10,172 bases of DNA, from assembly GCA_030679635.1 (NCBI GenBank), contig JAUXSZ010000128.1, forward strand, positions 1 to 10,172, given 5' to 3'. Positions 1 through 6,490 of this stretch are shown piece by piece. This DNA is from Sulfuricurvum sp. GTDB lineage: Bacteria; Campylobacterota; Campylobacteria; Campylobacterales; Sulfurimonadaceae. The notes under the pieces are model-generated. The model was not told the DNA's origin and made no database searches. It saw only the letters and a list, made by a program, of their open reading frames with translations. The position numbers were made by a program, and so were the translations under genes. The first letter of the stretch is position 1; each line of letters opens with the position of its first letter.

Positions 1-308
1 CGAACATCTGGATTTTCGGGTGCATCGTAACCGCAATTGGAATGTTTAAGCCAATCACCCGGATGCAGTATCGGCGTTCCACCCAGTTGGATAATACGAT
101 TACTTATCATTGTTGCATGGCGAAGTTCATCAGCGGCATGCAATGTCAATTCAGCGATCACAGCATCTTTCATCAGCCCTTTAATAACTTTGGCTTCGAT
201 AAAATATTGATAATACGCCAGCCATTCATCACAATAAGCACGATTTAACAGATCAATAACCGTACCGGCTTCTATGTTTTTAAGGATTGATATTCCACCT
301 TTTGCCAT
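1..308 (-). CDS. Dps-like (thioferritin-type) ferritin, 3' end outside window
   Basis: The N-terminal 102 residues of a ferritin-like four-helix protein are visible; the rest lies beyond base 1. The segment DEWLAYYQY carries the first diiron Glu (E28), and a second helix has the ExxH pair (E61, H64) in DELRHA. The 33-residue spacing from E28 to E61 matches that between E18 and E51 of bacterioferritin. The SNCGY stretch (C92) fits the first Cys of the thioferritin motif of Dps-like DPSL proteins; its partner Cys would be outside the window. Such proteins form dodecameric cages in the cytoplasm that oxidise and store iron using peroxide. The ATG start at 308 has a good Shine-Dalgarno AAGGAG six bases upstream. 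The gene follows the Crp/Fnr regulator by 66 bases on the same strand and may be its target or co-transcribed. The family is well supported; the exact subclass is inferred from half the protein. Confidence 0.85.
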   Translation of the reverse strand, partial: MAKGGISILKNIEAGTVIDLLNRAYCDEWLAYYQYFIEAKVIKGLMKDAVIAELTLHAADELRHATMISNRIIQLGGTPILHPGDWLKHSNCGYDAPENPDV

Positions 309-319
309 TAGAAACTCCT

Positions 320-335
320 TTTTTAATATTAAAAA
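320..335. promoter_or_regulatory. Perfect AT palindrome, candidate operator of the ferritin gene
   Basis: The 16 bases TTTTTAATATTAAAAA form a perfect inverted repeat directly abutting the Shine-Dalgarno of the Dps-like ferritin gene. On the minus strand, an extended -10-like element (TGC then TAAAGT, 337-342) lies just upstream, which would place the palindrome on the transcription start. A repressor of iron or peroxide response binding here is a guess; a palindrome this AT-rich can arise by chance. Confidence 0.25.
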
Positions 336-374
336 GACTTTAGCACCGTTACTCTTAAAGAAGGATAATTTTTT

Positions 375-1004
375 TTAACGATATTGGTTCAATGCATTTA
401 GATCAAGAATTTCAAAAGTTTTACGCGGTTGGAAAACAATAACCTTCTCTTTTTTGAGCCTTGAGAGGATTCTCGAAAGCGTTTCAGGAGCAATACCTGC
501 CATCTTTGCGATCTCTACTCCTTTTAAATCTCTGAATATTTCTGGTCGATCCGTCATCAGACGGACAATTTTACTCAATGCATCCGGAGCACTCAATTGC
601 TCATTCAATCGCTGTAAAGAGGCAATTTTCTGAGCCAAAGAAGCAATTAACGCGATACTCAATCCGGCATCTTCATGCAAAAGATTTAAAAACGGATCGC
701 GATGAATTTTCAACACGGTAGATGGGCTCAGGGTCTCTGCACTGGCGGGAAAAGGGATCGCTTGCAGTGTCGCCGATTCTGCAAACATCGATGGCCCTCG
801 GAATCGGTGCACTTCAACCGTTCCCGCGTCATTGGATTTGTACACCGAGACATCACCCTCCAAAAGAAAATGAAAATAGTCGCTTTGATCCCCTTCATAA
901 AAGATGATTTCACCGGATGAATAGTGTCGGAACAAAGATATGGCTTCGAGCCGCTGAAGCTGTGCAGCGGGAAGATGACTGAATATTTCAATGGTCTCTA
1001 GCAT
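375..1004 (-). CDS. Crp/Fnr-family transcriptional regulator
   Basis: The 209-residue length is normal for the family. Residues about 5-115 form a cyclic-nucleotide-binding-like beta barrel (GEIIFYEGD, HFLLEGDVSVY, FAESATL), followed by a dimerisation helix (about 115-140) and a C-terminal winged helix-turn-helix (about 155-200). The recognition helix PETLSRIL keeps the E174/S177/R178 pattern that in FNR contacts TTGAT half-sites, so an FNR-like target is expected. The protein has no Cys at all, so it cannot carry an FNR-type iron-sulfur cluster. It must sense something else (a small ligand, or heme as in DNR-type members) or act without an effector. The ATG lies 3 bases after the stop of the binding-protein gene, so the two are surely co-transcribed. 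The neighbouring ferritin gene is a plausible target. The family is certain; the signal and regulon are unknown. Confidence 0.9.
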   Translation of the reverse strand: MLETIEIFSHLPAAQLQRLEAISLFRHYSSGEIIFYEGDQSDYFHFLLEGDVSVYKSNDAGTVEVHRFRGPSMFAESATLQAIPFPASAETLSPSTVLKIHRDPFLNLLHEDAGLSIALIASLAQKIASLQRLNEQLSAPDALSKIVRLMTDRPEIFRDLKGVEIAKMAGIAPETLSRILSRLKKEKVIVFQPRKTFEILDLNALNQYR

Positions 1005-1007
1005 AGC

Positions 1008-2024
1008 TTACGGATTCCCTTGAAAAGGTTCAAAGCCAAATTCTTTGGGACGCATAAGTTCAACGGGATAGACAACTTGAGAACCAACGATTCGCATGGA
1101 ATAGGCGCGCTCAATACCATAAAGATGGGAAATTAAATAATCAGCACCGACACTCGTTGTGTAGTTGATCCAATCAAATGTCAGATCATTATTTAATAAC
1201 GCATTGGACTCATAAATGGAGGGGACTTGTTCTATGATCGAATTGGCAATAATCATATTTTGTCGGTCGGGGTATTGGGTTAAGGTAAGCAATGTAGGAT
1301 CAAAATTCATTTGTGTTGACAGTATGTTGCGTTCTTTGACACCCGTAAACGTCATATGAGATGTCAACATCGCCGTTTTAATCACCGGCAGATGGATCAC
1401 AATGCTTTTTTTTGAAAAGGCAGAGGGTCTTGCCAAGTGTCTGACGATATCGGATCCTTTTGCATCCACCGCATACGCAGAAATAGAACTAATTTCTCTT
1501 TTCGATTCATGCGCGAGCACCTGCGTTGCTTTGTTCAAAGCACTTCCAACCGTAGAATTATCATAAAATATCGCAACGGAGTTAGCCATATATGGCGTCA
1601 GCGATTCGATTTGCGCCTGATAATCGATGGCTCCGAAGGTAAAATTTTCAGGAGCCGGCCCCACATCACGTTTGTGTACTGTTGGGATAAAAACAATTTT
1701 ATTGGTTTGCGTATTCAAAAGATTCTTCACGCCGCTCAATGTCAAAGGGGCCAATACCGCATCCACTTTGTCACCCTCCATCTTCGTCAGTGCCTGAGAT
1801 ATCGACGCTTCCGATTCATCACCCATTGGATAGGCTATAAGCTCAAATGAGTGATTGGATGCTAAAAAAGTAGCCAATGCCACATTGTAGCTTGCCTGAC
1901 TATACCGCCCGATAACCGACGGAGCAGAGAGGAGCCCGATTTTAATTTGCCCAGAGGTACTGCCAGGTTCAGCTCCCAATAGCGTAATAGCAAGAAACGA
2001 AAAAATCAGAACAACCCATCTCAT
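1008..2024 (-). CDS. Secreted type-I periplasmic binding-fold protein, function unknown
   Basis: This 338-residue protein begins with a typical Sec signal peptide (MRW then a hydrophobic run to LLGA; cleavage likely after A18, with no lipobox Cys), so it should be periplasmic. The mature part resembles the periplasmic binding protein type I fold seen in LivK-like ABC substrate-binding proteins and LpoA-like penicillin-binding-protein activators. It opens with the strand IKIGLLSAP, followed by IGRYSQASYNVAL, GDESEASISQAL and VDAVLAPLTLSGVKNLL, and then the second lobe from about 145 (SVAIFYDNSTVGSAL). No permease or ATPase gene is adjacent. The start ATG overlaps the glycosylase stop (ATGA), and the stop lies 3 bases before the Crp/Fnr gene. 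This coupling suggests a sensory or envelope role rather than transport, but that is inference. The ligand cannot be predicted. Confidence 0.7.
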   Translation of the reverse strand: MRWVVLIFSFLAITLLGAEPGSTSGQIKIGLLSAPSVIGRYSQASYNVALATFLASNHSFELIAYPMGDESEASISQALTKMEGDKVDAVLAPLTLSGVKNLLNTQTNKIVFIPTVHKRDVGPAPENFTFGAIDYQAQIESLTPYMANSVAIFYDNSTVGSALNKATQVLAHESKREISSISAYAVDAKGSDIVRHLARPSAFSKKSIVIHLPVIKTAMLTSHMTFTGVKERNILSTQMNFDPTLLTLTQYPDRQNMIIANSIIEQVPSIYESNALLNNDLTFDWINYTTSVGADYLISHLYGIERAYSMRIVGSQVVYPVELMRPKEFGFEPFQGNP

Positions 2025-2683
2025 TGCAAAGCACCTTTGATGGTTTGCAAATCGCGCATAGCCTCTTTTTTAAATGAGGGATTTCGTAGTAAATAGGTGG
2101 GATGATAGAGCGGAATCAATAGGGAGTTTCCATAGGGAATAAGCTGACCGCGTAAAGAGTCAAAATCCTCCGCACCGTTGCTCAAAATACGATACGCATC
2201 GCTCCCTAAAGCAACGATTATCGAAGGGGCAATCATCTCAATTTGTCGAGACAAGTAGGGGTAACAGCTATTACACTCGCTGGAAGAGGGTGTTTGAAAT
2301 CCAAAAGGTTTGCATTTAACGGCATGCGTCACAAAAACCTGATCAATCGAGAGCCCTAGAACTTTTTCGATCATATCCCGCAACATCGCTCCGGAACGAC
2401 CTGCGTAATAATCATTCCCCTCATCTTCAGCAGCAGAAACGAACGCGTCAACAAACATAATGGATGCTTGATGACTCCCATATCCGCTCATACTTTGACG
2501 CCTGGATTTACACAGATCGCATAAATGGCACTGAGCAATGGTTTGATTGAGCTGCGAAAGAGAAGAGGGGAGCGAAGTCCCAACACTGGGTATGTTTGGG
2601 CTGATAGGGTCTACATATTTATAACCCAAAGATTTTAATCGATACAAGTTTTCAAGCAATGCTAAATTTTGATAAGAGTCCAC
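2021..2683 (-). CDS. Uracil-DNA glycosylase superfamily protein, family 4-like with altered motif 1
   Basis: The 220-residue protein has the layout of family 4 iron-sulfur uracil-DNA glycosylases, which remove uracil from deaminated DNA. The four expected [4Fe-4S] ligands are present: C52 and C55 (CHLC), C124 (VKCKP) and C140 (SECNSCYPYL). Motif 2 is intact (HPTYLLRNP, H194). The first active-site motif is not: where the family has GEAPG before ED..G..F.GR.G, this protein reads VDAFVSAAEDEG, so the catalytic-motif Glu is Asp (D79) and both glycines and the proline are gone. The usual TN before VKC is TH (H120). About 40 N-terminal residues precede the domain. The start is GTG at 2683; no better start is seen. 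It is first in the operon, with an ATGA overlap to the binding-protein gene. Fold assignment is strong; uracil activity is uncertain. Confidence 0.8.
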   Translation of the reverse strand: MDSYQNLALLENLYRLKSLGYKYVDPISPNIPSVGTSLPSSLSQLNQTIAQCHLCDLCKSRRQSMSGYGSHQASIMFVDAFVSAAEDEGNDYYAGRSGAMLRDMIEKVLGLSIDQVFVTHAVKCKPFGFQTPSSSECNSCYPYLSRQIEMIAPSIIVALGSDAYRILSNGAEDFDSLRGQLIPYGNSLLIPLYHPTYLLRNPSFKKEAMRDLQTIKGALQ

Positions 2684-2711
2684 AATAGCGCTTTAATGTT
2701 TAGATGAAAGC

Positions 2712-2717
2712 AGTATA
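2712..2717 (-). promoter_or_regulatory. Candidate -10 element of the glycosylase-binding protein-Crp/Fnr operon
   Basis: TATACT on the minus strand lies about 30 bases before the GTG start of the glycosylase gene. A T-rich stretch lies further upstream and there is no clear -35, as is common in Campylobacterota. It is the best -10 match between the upstream terminator and this gene. Confidence 0.45.
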
Positions 2718-2799
2718 GTTAAAGTGTACCAAAAATTACTTTTAATTTGATTTTGACAATAAAAACTTGAGAAGAAATTATATTTAGACAGAAAGAGAT

Positions 2800-2825
2800 A
2801 AAAACTTGACCCAAAAGAGGTCAAG
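2800..2825 (-). terminator. Intrinsic terminator of the superoxide reductase gene
   Basis: Read on the minus strand, a perfect 7-bp stem (CTTGACC paired with GGTCAAG) with a 7-base loop is followed at once by TTTTT. It begins 8 bases after the superoxide reductase stop codon. The T tract is on one side only, so it works for minus-strand transcripts. It isolates this gene from the downstream glycosylase operon. Confidence 0.85.
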
Positions 2826-2833
2826 AAAAGTGT

Positions 2834-3253
2834 TTATGAACAGTGTCCGCCGCCGCAACATGTGCTTTCTTCAGAAACTTCTACAATAACAGGAGTTGAT
2901 TCCCAAAGACCGTGTTTGGTGCAGTAACCGTGTGCTACAAGCGTCAATTTTTTGCTCATAGGAACGATGTTGAAAGTTACTTCTGCATGATTCTTTTCAT
3001 TTCCAAGAGTTCCTGGGATGAAATCAGCACGAGCAAGAAGTGTTTCGCCATTGTACAATGCGATGTTTGCGATAAAGTGATCGAAATCATCCGGATGAGA
3101 ATATTCGTTACCCATTTTGATGGTTACCGGAAATTTTTCACCTTTTTTTGCTTCAGTAGCACAGTGGATAAACGGTGAATGACGATCAATATAATCTTTT
3201 TTTGATTCGCGTTCTACAGTGTCGATATCGACGTAACGATTGATTGTTGGCAT
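2834..3253 (-). CDS. Superoxide reductase (neelaredoxin-like) with Cys/His-rich tail
   Basis: This 139-residue cytoplasmic protein reduces superoxide to hydrogen peroxide at a mononuclear iron, using electrons from rubredoxin-type donors. All five iron ligands of the family can be placed: H25 (DRHSP), H53 and H59 (SHPDDFDHF), and C111 and H114 (YCTKHGLW). No N-terminal desulforedoxin Cys4 domain is present, so it is of the one-iron type. Two features are unusual. The EKH motif of most members is DRH here, changing the mechanistically important Glu-Lys pair to Asp-Arg, and the protein ends in CCGGGHCS (C132, C133, H137, C138). An upstream in-frame ATG would add 17 residues, but the start at 3253 has a good AAGGA seven bases before it and begins the well-folded sequence. 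It is a single-gene unit with its own promoter and terminator, divergent from glyS. Confidence 0.9.
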   Translation of the reverse strand: MPTINRYVDIDTVERESKKDYIDRHSPFIHCATEAKKGEKFPVTIKMGNEYSHPDDFDHFIANIALYNGETLLARADFIPGTLGNEKNHAEVTFNIVPMSKKLTLVAHGYCTKHGLWESTPVIVEVSEESTCCGGGHCS

Positions 3254-3259
3254 GTCAAT

Positions 3260-3264
3260 TCCTT
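3260..3264 (-). promoter_or_regulatory. Ribosome binding site that fixes the superoxide reductase start
   Basis: AAGGA on the minus strand, with a spacing of about six bases to the ATG at 3253, supports this start over the in-frame ATG 51 bases upstream. The promoter -10 at 3290-3295 reinforces the choice, because its transcript would begin downstream of that longer start. Confidence 0.7.
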
Positions 3265-3289
3265 GTGATTTTTTAAGATGAATGAAGGC

Positions 3290-3295
3290 ATTGTA
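3290..3295 (-). promoter_or_regulatory. Candidate -10 element of the superoxide reductase gene
   Basis: TACAAT on the minus strand (context GGGGTACAATGCC) lies about 37 bases before the start codon at 3253. No good -35 is present, but an AT-rich stretch lies upstream. The predicted transcript would have a leader of about 30 bases. Confidence 0.45.
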
Positions 3296-3387
3296 CCCCG
3301 CCAATCTTTTAAATTTCCCTAAAGAGGATTGTTTATATCTTATTTAATTTTTACCAAAGCAACAGCCATTTTTAACCAATATCCCGA

Positions 3388-3393
3388 TAGAAT
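3388..3393 (+). promoter_or_regulatory. Candidate -10 element of glyS
   Basis: TAGAAT (context CCCGATAGAATAAAAC) precedes glyS by about 36 bases, with a T-rich run (CATTTTTAACC) upstream in place of a -35. The 176-base gap between the divergent superoxide reductase and glyS genes holds both promoters and nothing else that I can see. Confidence 0.35.
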
Positions 3394-3429
3394 AAAACTC
3401 GTATTAAAATGATATTTGGATGAAAAATT

Positions 3430-5469
3430 ATGTTAAAACCACTCTTAATTGAAATCGGTGTCGAAGAGCTTCCGGCCGTTCCCTTACTCAAAGAATTGAA
3501 CGAAATTGAAAAAAAATGGGCTGCCGTATTGGAAAAAAACGGCCTATTGGGAGAGTTTGAATTTTATTACACCCCCAGACGACTGGTACTGTGGCACAAT
3601 GAATTTCTAACCCGTCAAGAAGAGCGTGTGGAAGAATTTTACGGGGCACCTCTCGAGATGGCACTCAAAGATGGCCTTCCAACGCCTGCAGCACTCGGTT
3701 TTGCAAAAAAATGCGGTGTCGAATTCGATCAGCTGTCTCATGCTCAAAAGGGCGGCAAAGAGGTTCTTTACTACTCACGAACCGTACCCGGGAGAGAGAG
3801 CCACGAACTGTTGGGAGAGATGATCAACCAGTGGATCAAAAGTCTAAACTTCGGAAAATCGATGCGTTGGGGAAGCAGCAGTGAGAGTTTCATCCGTCCT
3901 ATTCGCTGGGTGAATGTCATGCTGGGGGAAAATGTTGTTGATGTCGAGCTTTTTGGCGTGGCATCCAAAGCTGCCACCTATGTTCACCGGATCAGTCATT
4001 TTGAAGCCAAAACAGTCAACTCTATTCATCACTATTTTGATCTCCTCAAAGAGGGTTCGGTTACACTGTTCCCTCAAGAACGTCGTGACCATATACTGGC
4101 CTCTTTTGCAAAGCTCGAAAAAGAGCAGGGGATTAGCATTGAAATAGATGAAGATCTTTTGGATGAAGTCGTTGCTATCACGGAACATCCAACACCTCTC
4201 ATCGGAAGTTTTGATGAATCATTCCTACAGCTTCCGCCAGAAGTGATCATCACCTCGATGAAAGAGCACCAGCGCTATTTTCCTGTCTTTAAAGACGGAA
4301 AACTGATTAACGCATTTTGTGTCGTATCCAATGCACTATGCGATGATTACTCAAAAGTCATAGAGGGGAATGAGCGTGTTCTCCGCCCTAGATTGAGCGA
4401 TGCCCTTTTCTTTTACAACAATGACCTAAAAAAAAGGCTCACCACCAGTGGATTAGAAAAAGTCGTTTTCATGAAGGGTCTTGGCACTTTATCCGAAAAG
4501 ATCTCACGTGAAAAAGGGGTTGCTCACGTATTATTTGATCTCGTATCACTGCGTATGACGTGCGACAAATCGACATTGGACCGTGCTATTGATTTGGCAA
4601 AAGCAGATTTGATGAGCGAAATGGTTTATGAATTTACAGAGCTTCAGGGGCTTATGGGATATTACTATGCCCTCGCACTTGGTGAAAAGAGTGAAGTTGC
4701 TCTCGCAATCAAAGAGCAATATCTTCCAACAGGCGAAGAGAGCGAACTGCCAAGTACCCTATTAAGCGCCATAGTTGCTATGGCGAATAAACTCGATACC
4801 CTTATCGGGATGTTCAGCATCGGTGAAATACCAACGGGTTCGCGCGATCCGTTTGCTCTGCGTCGTGCGGTGAATGGTCTGATCAAGATTGCATTGGCAT
4901 ACCAAATTCCTCTAAATTTTTCCACGATTATCGATGCCCTCAAACCTCTTTATCCGTCCGAAAATGAGTATAAGAAAAACGTAGAAGCATTCATCGTCGA
5001 GCGACTCATGGGTGTTTACCCGATCAATCCATCGATTATTCATGCCGTTGTCTCCAAAGACTCTCACGTAGAGCTGGACATACTTGCCCTTGACCGTAAA
5101 ATTACTGCCGTTAACAGTATCGCTCTCTCCGACTCCTTTATTGAAGCGTTTTCGACATTTAAACGGGTTTCTAATATTCTAAAAGATGAAACGATGACTA
5201 AAGTATTCACGGTTGATCCTTCATTACTTCACGAAGAGGCGGAGCGGCTCTTGTTTGAAGCGGCATCTTTGGTGATTCAAAATCAGCATACGACACTCGA
5301 AGAGCGACTGGATGCCCTCTTTGGTCTAAAAGATTTATTGAATACCTTCTTTGATAATGTCATGGTTAATGCCGAAGATCTTAAAGTACGCGCCAATCGA
5401 AAGGCTCTTGTTGGAATGATTTATCAAGAGATATACACCATTGCCGACATTAAAAACATTACATTATGA
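3430..5469 (+). CDS. glyS: Glycyl-tRNA synthetase beta subunit
   Basis: The 679-residue length matches bacterial GlyS (about 690). This is the beta chain of the tetrameric alpha2-beta2 class II enzyme that charges tRNA-Gly; the alpha chain (GlyQ) makes the aminoacyl-adenylate, and the beta chain supplies most tRNA recognition. Family landmarks appear in order: N-terminal EIGVEELP (8-15), KEHQRYFPV (about 278-286), GNERVLRPRLSDALFFY (about 313), GSRDPFALRRAVNGL (about 470) and, near the C terminus, the anticodon-binding region with FDNVMVNAEDLKVRANR. The ATG at 3430 gives the expected N terminus, although its Shine-Dalgarno is weak (GGA, nine bases away). glyQ is not in this window; the two genes are commonly unlinked in Campylobacterota. 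The 3' end overlaps the next gene by 29 bases. Confidence 0.97.
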   Translation: MLKPLLIEIGVEELPAVPLLKELNEIEKKWAAVLEKNGLLGEFEFYYTPRRLVLWHNEFLTRQEERVEEFYGAPLEMALKDGLPTPAALGFAKKCGVEFDQLSHAQKGGKEVLYYSRTVPGRESHELLGEMINQWIKSLNFGKSMRWGSSSESFIRPIRWVNVMLGENVVDVELFGVASKAATYVHRISHFEAKTVNSIHHYFDLLKEGSVTLFPQERRDHILASFAKLEKEQGISIEIDEDLLDEVVAITEHPTPLIGSFDESFLQLPPEVIITSMKEHQRYFPVFKDGKLINAFCVVSNALCDDYSKVIEGNERVLRPRLSDALFFYNNDLKKRLTTSGLEKVVFMKGLGTLSEKISREKGVAHVLFDLVSLRMTCDKSTLDRAIDLAKADLMSEMVYEFTELQGLMGYYYALALGEKSEVALAIKEQYLPTGEESELPSTLLSAIVAMANKLDTLIGMFSIGEIPTGSRDPFALRRAVNGLIKIALAYQIPLNFSTIIDALKPLYPSENEYKKNVEAFIVERLMGVYPINPSIIHAVVSKDSHVELDILALDRKITAVNSIALSDSFIEAFSTFKRVSNILKDETMTKVFTVDPSLLHEEAERLLFEAASLVIQNQHTTLEERLDALFGLKDLLNTFFDNVMVNAEDLKVRANRKALVGMIYQEIYTIADIKNITL

Positions 5470-6490
5470 TGTAATCATCGTTGGTGCAGGGATCAACGGC
5501 TGCACCAGCGCCTATTTTTTATCGCAAGCAGGACTGAAGGTCGCTTTAGTCGATAAAACAGGTATAGCCAGCGGCGGGAGCGGTGCCGCAGGTGCCTTTA
5601 TCTCTCCCAAGTTTTCCAAAGAAGGACCTCTTAAAGAACTCATGGCTGTCGCGTACGATGAAGCCATGACCTTTTATACCACTGTCTTAGCTTCCCACAC
5701 CCTCTTAAAACCTCTTTTACATATGAGTCAGGACAATCCGGATGAATCGATTTCTCTTGAGCAAAGTGCTGTCGTGGATGCACGAAGCGCATGCGAAACA
5801 TTGGCTTCAGGAATAGATTTCTATGTTTTAGAGGTACAATCACCGAGCTATGTAGAAGAAGAATGGCATTGTGAGGACTTACGATCATCCCATTTGGTGT
5901 TAACCATCGGTGCGTATCCCAAGATCATGCCCATAGATTATGTAGGACTGCGCGGCATTTGGGGGCATCGTATCGATATTACAACATCAAGCGATGTACC
6001 ATGCATTATGCACCAATATGTCTCCATCTCCCCAACGCTCAATGAGGGAGTTATCGCCATAGGAGCGACGCATGATGTTCACTATTCTCCCTTTGATCCT
6101 TTCGCCATCTATGATATTGAAGCAGGGCGAGCGGAGCTCATAGAAAAAGCACTGAAAACATTAAAATTAAATAATATTAAGATATTAAAAGACTATACGG
6201 GTCTGCGTAGCGGATCAAATGATTATATGCCGATGTTGGGAAGCTTGGTGGATGCTCACGCTACATTGGCACTGCATCCTCATTTGCAGCACGGAAAAGA
6301 AACGGATCCCAAAGAGTTTGTCTACTATCCCAATCTGACAATGATCAACGGTTCGGGGGGATATGGATTTGTTTTGGCCCCTTATTTGGCCAAACGATTA
6401 AAAGAGTATTTGGTTGAGGGGATACCTATGGATAAGATGATCTCCCCTTCACGTTTTTTCTCACGATGGGCTAAACGAAAAAAAAGTTAA
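5441..6490 (+). CDS. FAD-dependent oxidoreductase resembling the MnmC C-terminal domain
   Basis: This 349-residue protein has a DAO-type FAD fold. It shows an N-terminal dinucleotide motif VGAGING (G15, G17, G20) with D38 ending the second strand, SGGSGAAGAFISPKF (44-58), TIGAY (155-159), GLRGIWGHRID (169-179), AIGATHDVH (206-214), GLRSGSNDYMPMLG (244-257) and a FAD-binding end GSGGYGF (324-330). The order and spacing of the GAAxGA, LRG, IGA and GxR...D..PM.G elements match the oxidase half of MnmC, which converts cmnm5(s2)U34 in tRNA to nm5(s2)U34. The MnmC methyltransferase half is absent. No in-frame ATG or GTG fits, so TTG at 5441 is the likely start, with AAGAG ten bases upstream inside glyS. 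Co-expression with glyS supports a tRNA role. Other amino-acid or glycine oxidases of this fold remain possible. Confidence 0.7.
   Translation: MPTLKTLHYDVIIVGAGINGCTSAYFLSQAGLKVALVDKTGIASGGSGAAGAFISPKFSKEGPLKELMAVAYDEAMTFYTTVLASHTLLKPLLHMSQDNPDESISLEQSAVVDARSACETLASGIDFYVLEVQSPSYVEEEWHCEDLRSSHLVLTIGAYPKIMPIDYVGLRGIWGHRIDITTSSDVPCIMHQYVSISPTLNEGVIAIGATHDVHYSPFDPFAIYDIEAGRAELIEKALKTLKLNNIKILKDYTGLRSGSNDYMPMLGSLVDAHATLALHPHLQHGKETDPKEFVYYPNLTMINGSGGYGFVLAPYLAKRLKEYLVEGIPMDKMISPSRFFSRWAKRKKS

Noticed and set aside
42..248. Plus-strand open frame opposite the ferritin gene.
   Set aside because: It is a shadow of a well-supported ferritin frame, with no ribosome site or recognisable content. The same applies to frames antisense to glyS, hemH and the binding-protein gene.
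343..374. Possible terminator between the Crp/Fnr and ferritin genes (CTTTA paired with TAAAG).
   Set aside because: The stem is only 5 AT-rich pairs around a 13-base loop, too weak to call.
2747..2760. TTGAT half-site upstream of the glycosylase operon, a possible Crp/Fnr autoregulatory box.
   Set aside because: The second half (ACAAT) does not match ATCAA, and its distance from the -10 is not a good fit for an activator site.
2753..2784. Plus-strand TTGACA with a TATATT-like element downstream, looking like a promoter.
   Set aside because: Spacing is about 20 bases, and only the antisense of the superoxide reductase gene lies downstream, so there is nothing for it to drive.
2759..2809. 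12-base direct repeat ATAAAAACTTGA at 2759-2770 and 2798-2809.
   Set aside because: The second copy is part of the terminator and T tract; in such AT-rich sequence the pair is likely chance or remnant duplication.
3254..3304. Longer superoxide reductase start adding 17 residues.
   Set aside because: The candidate -10 overlaps this stretch, the added residues do not resemble the family, and the shorter start has the good ribosome site.
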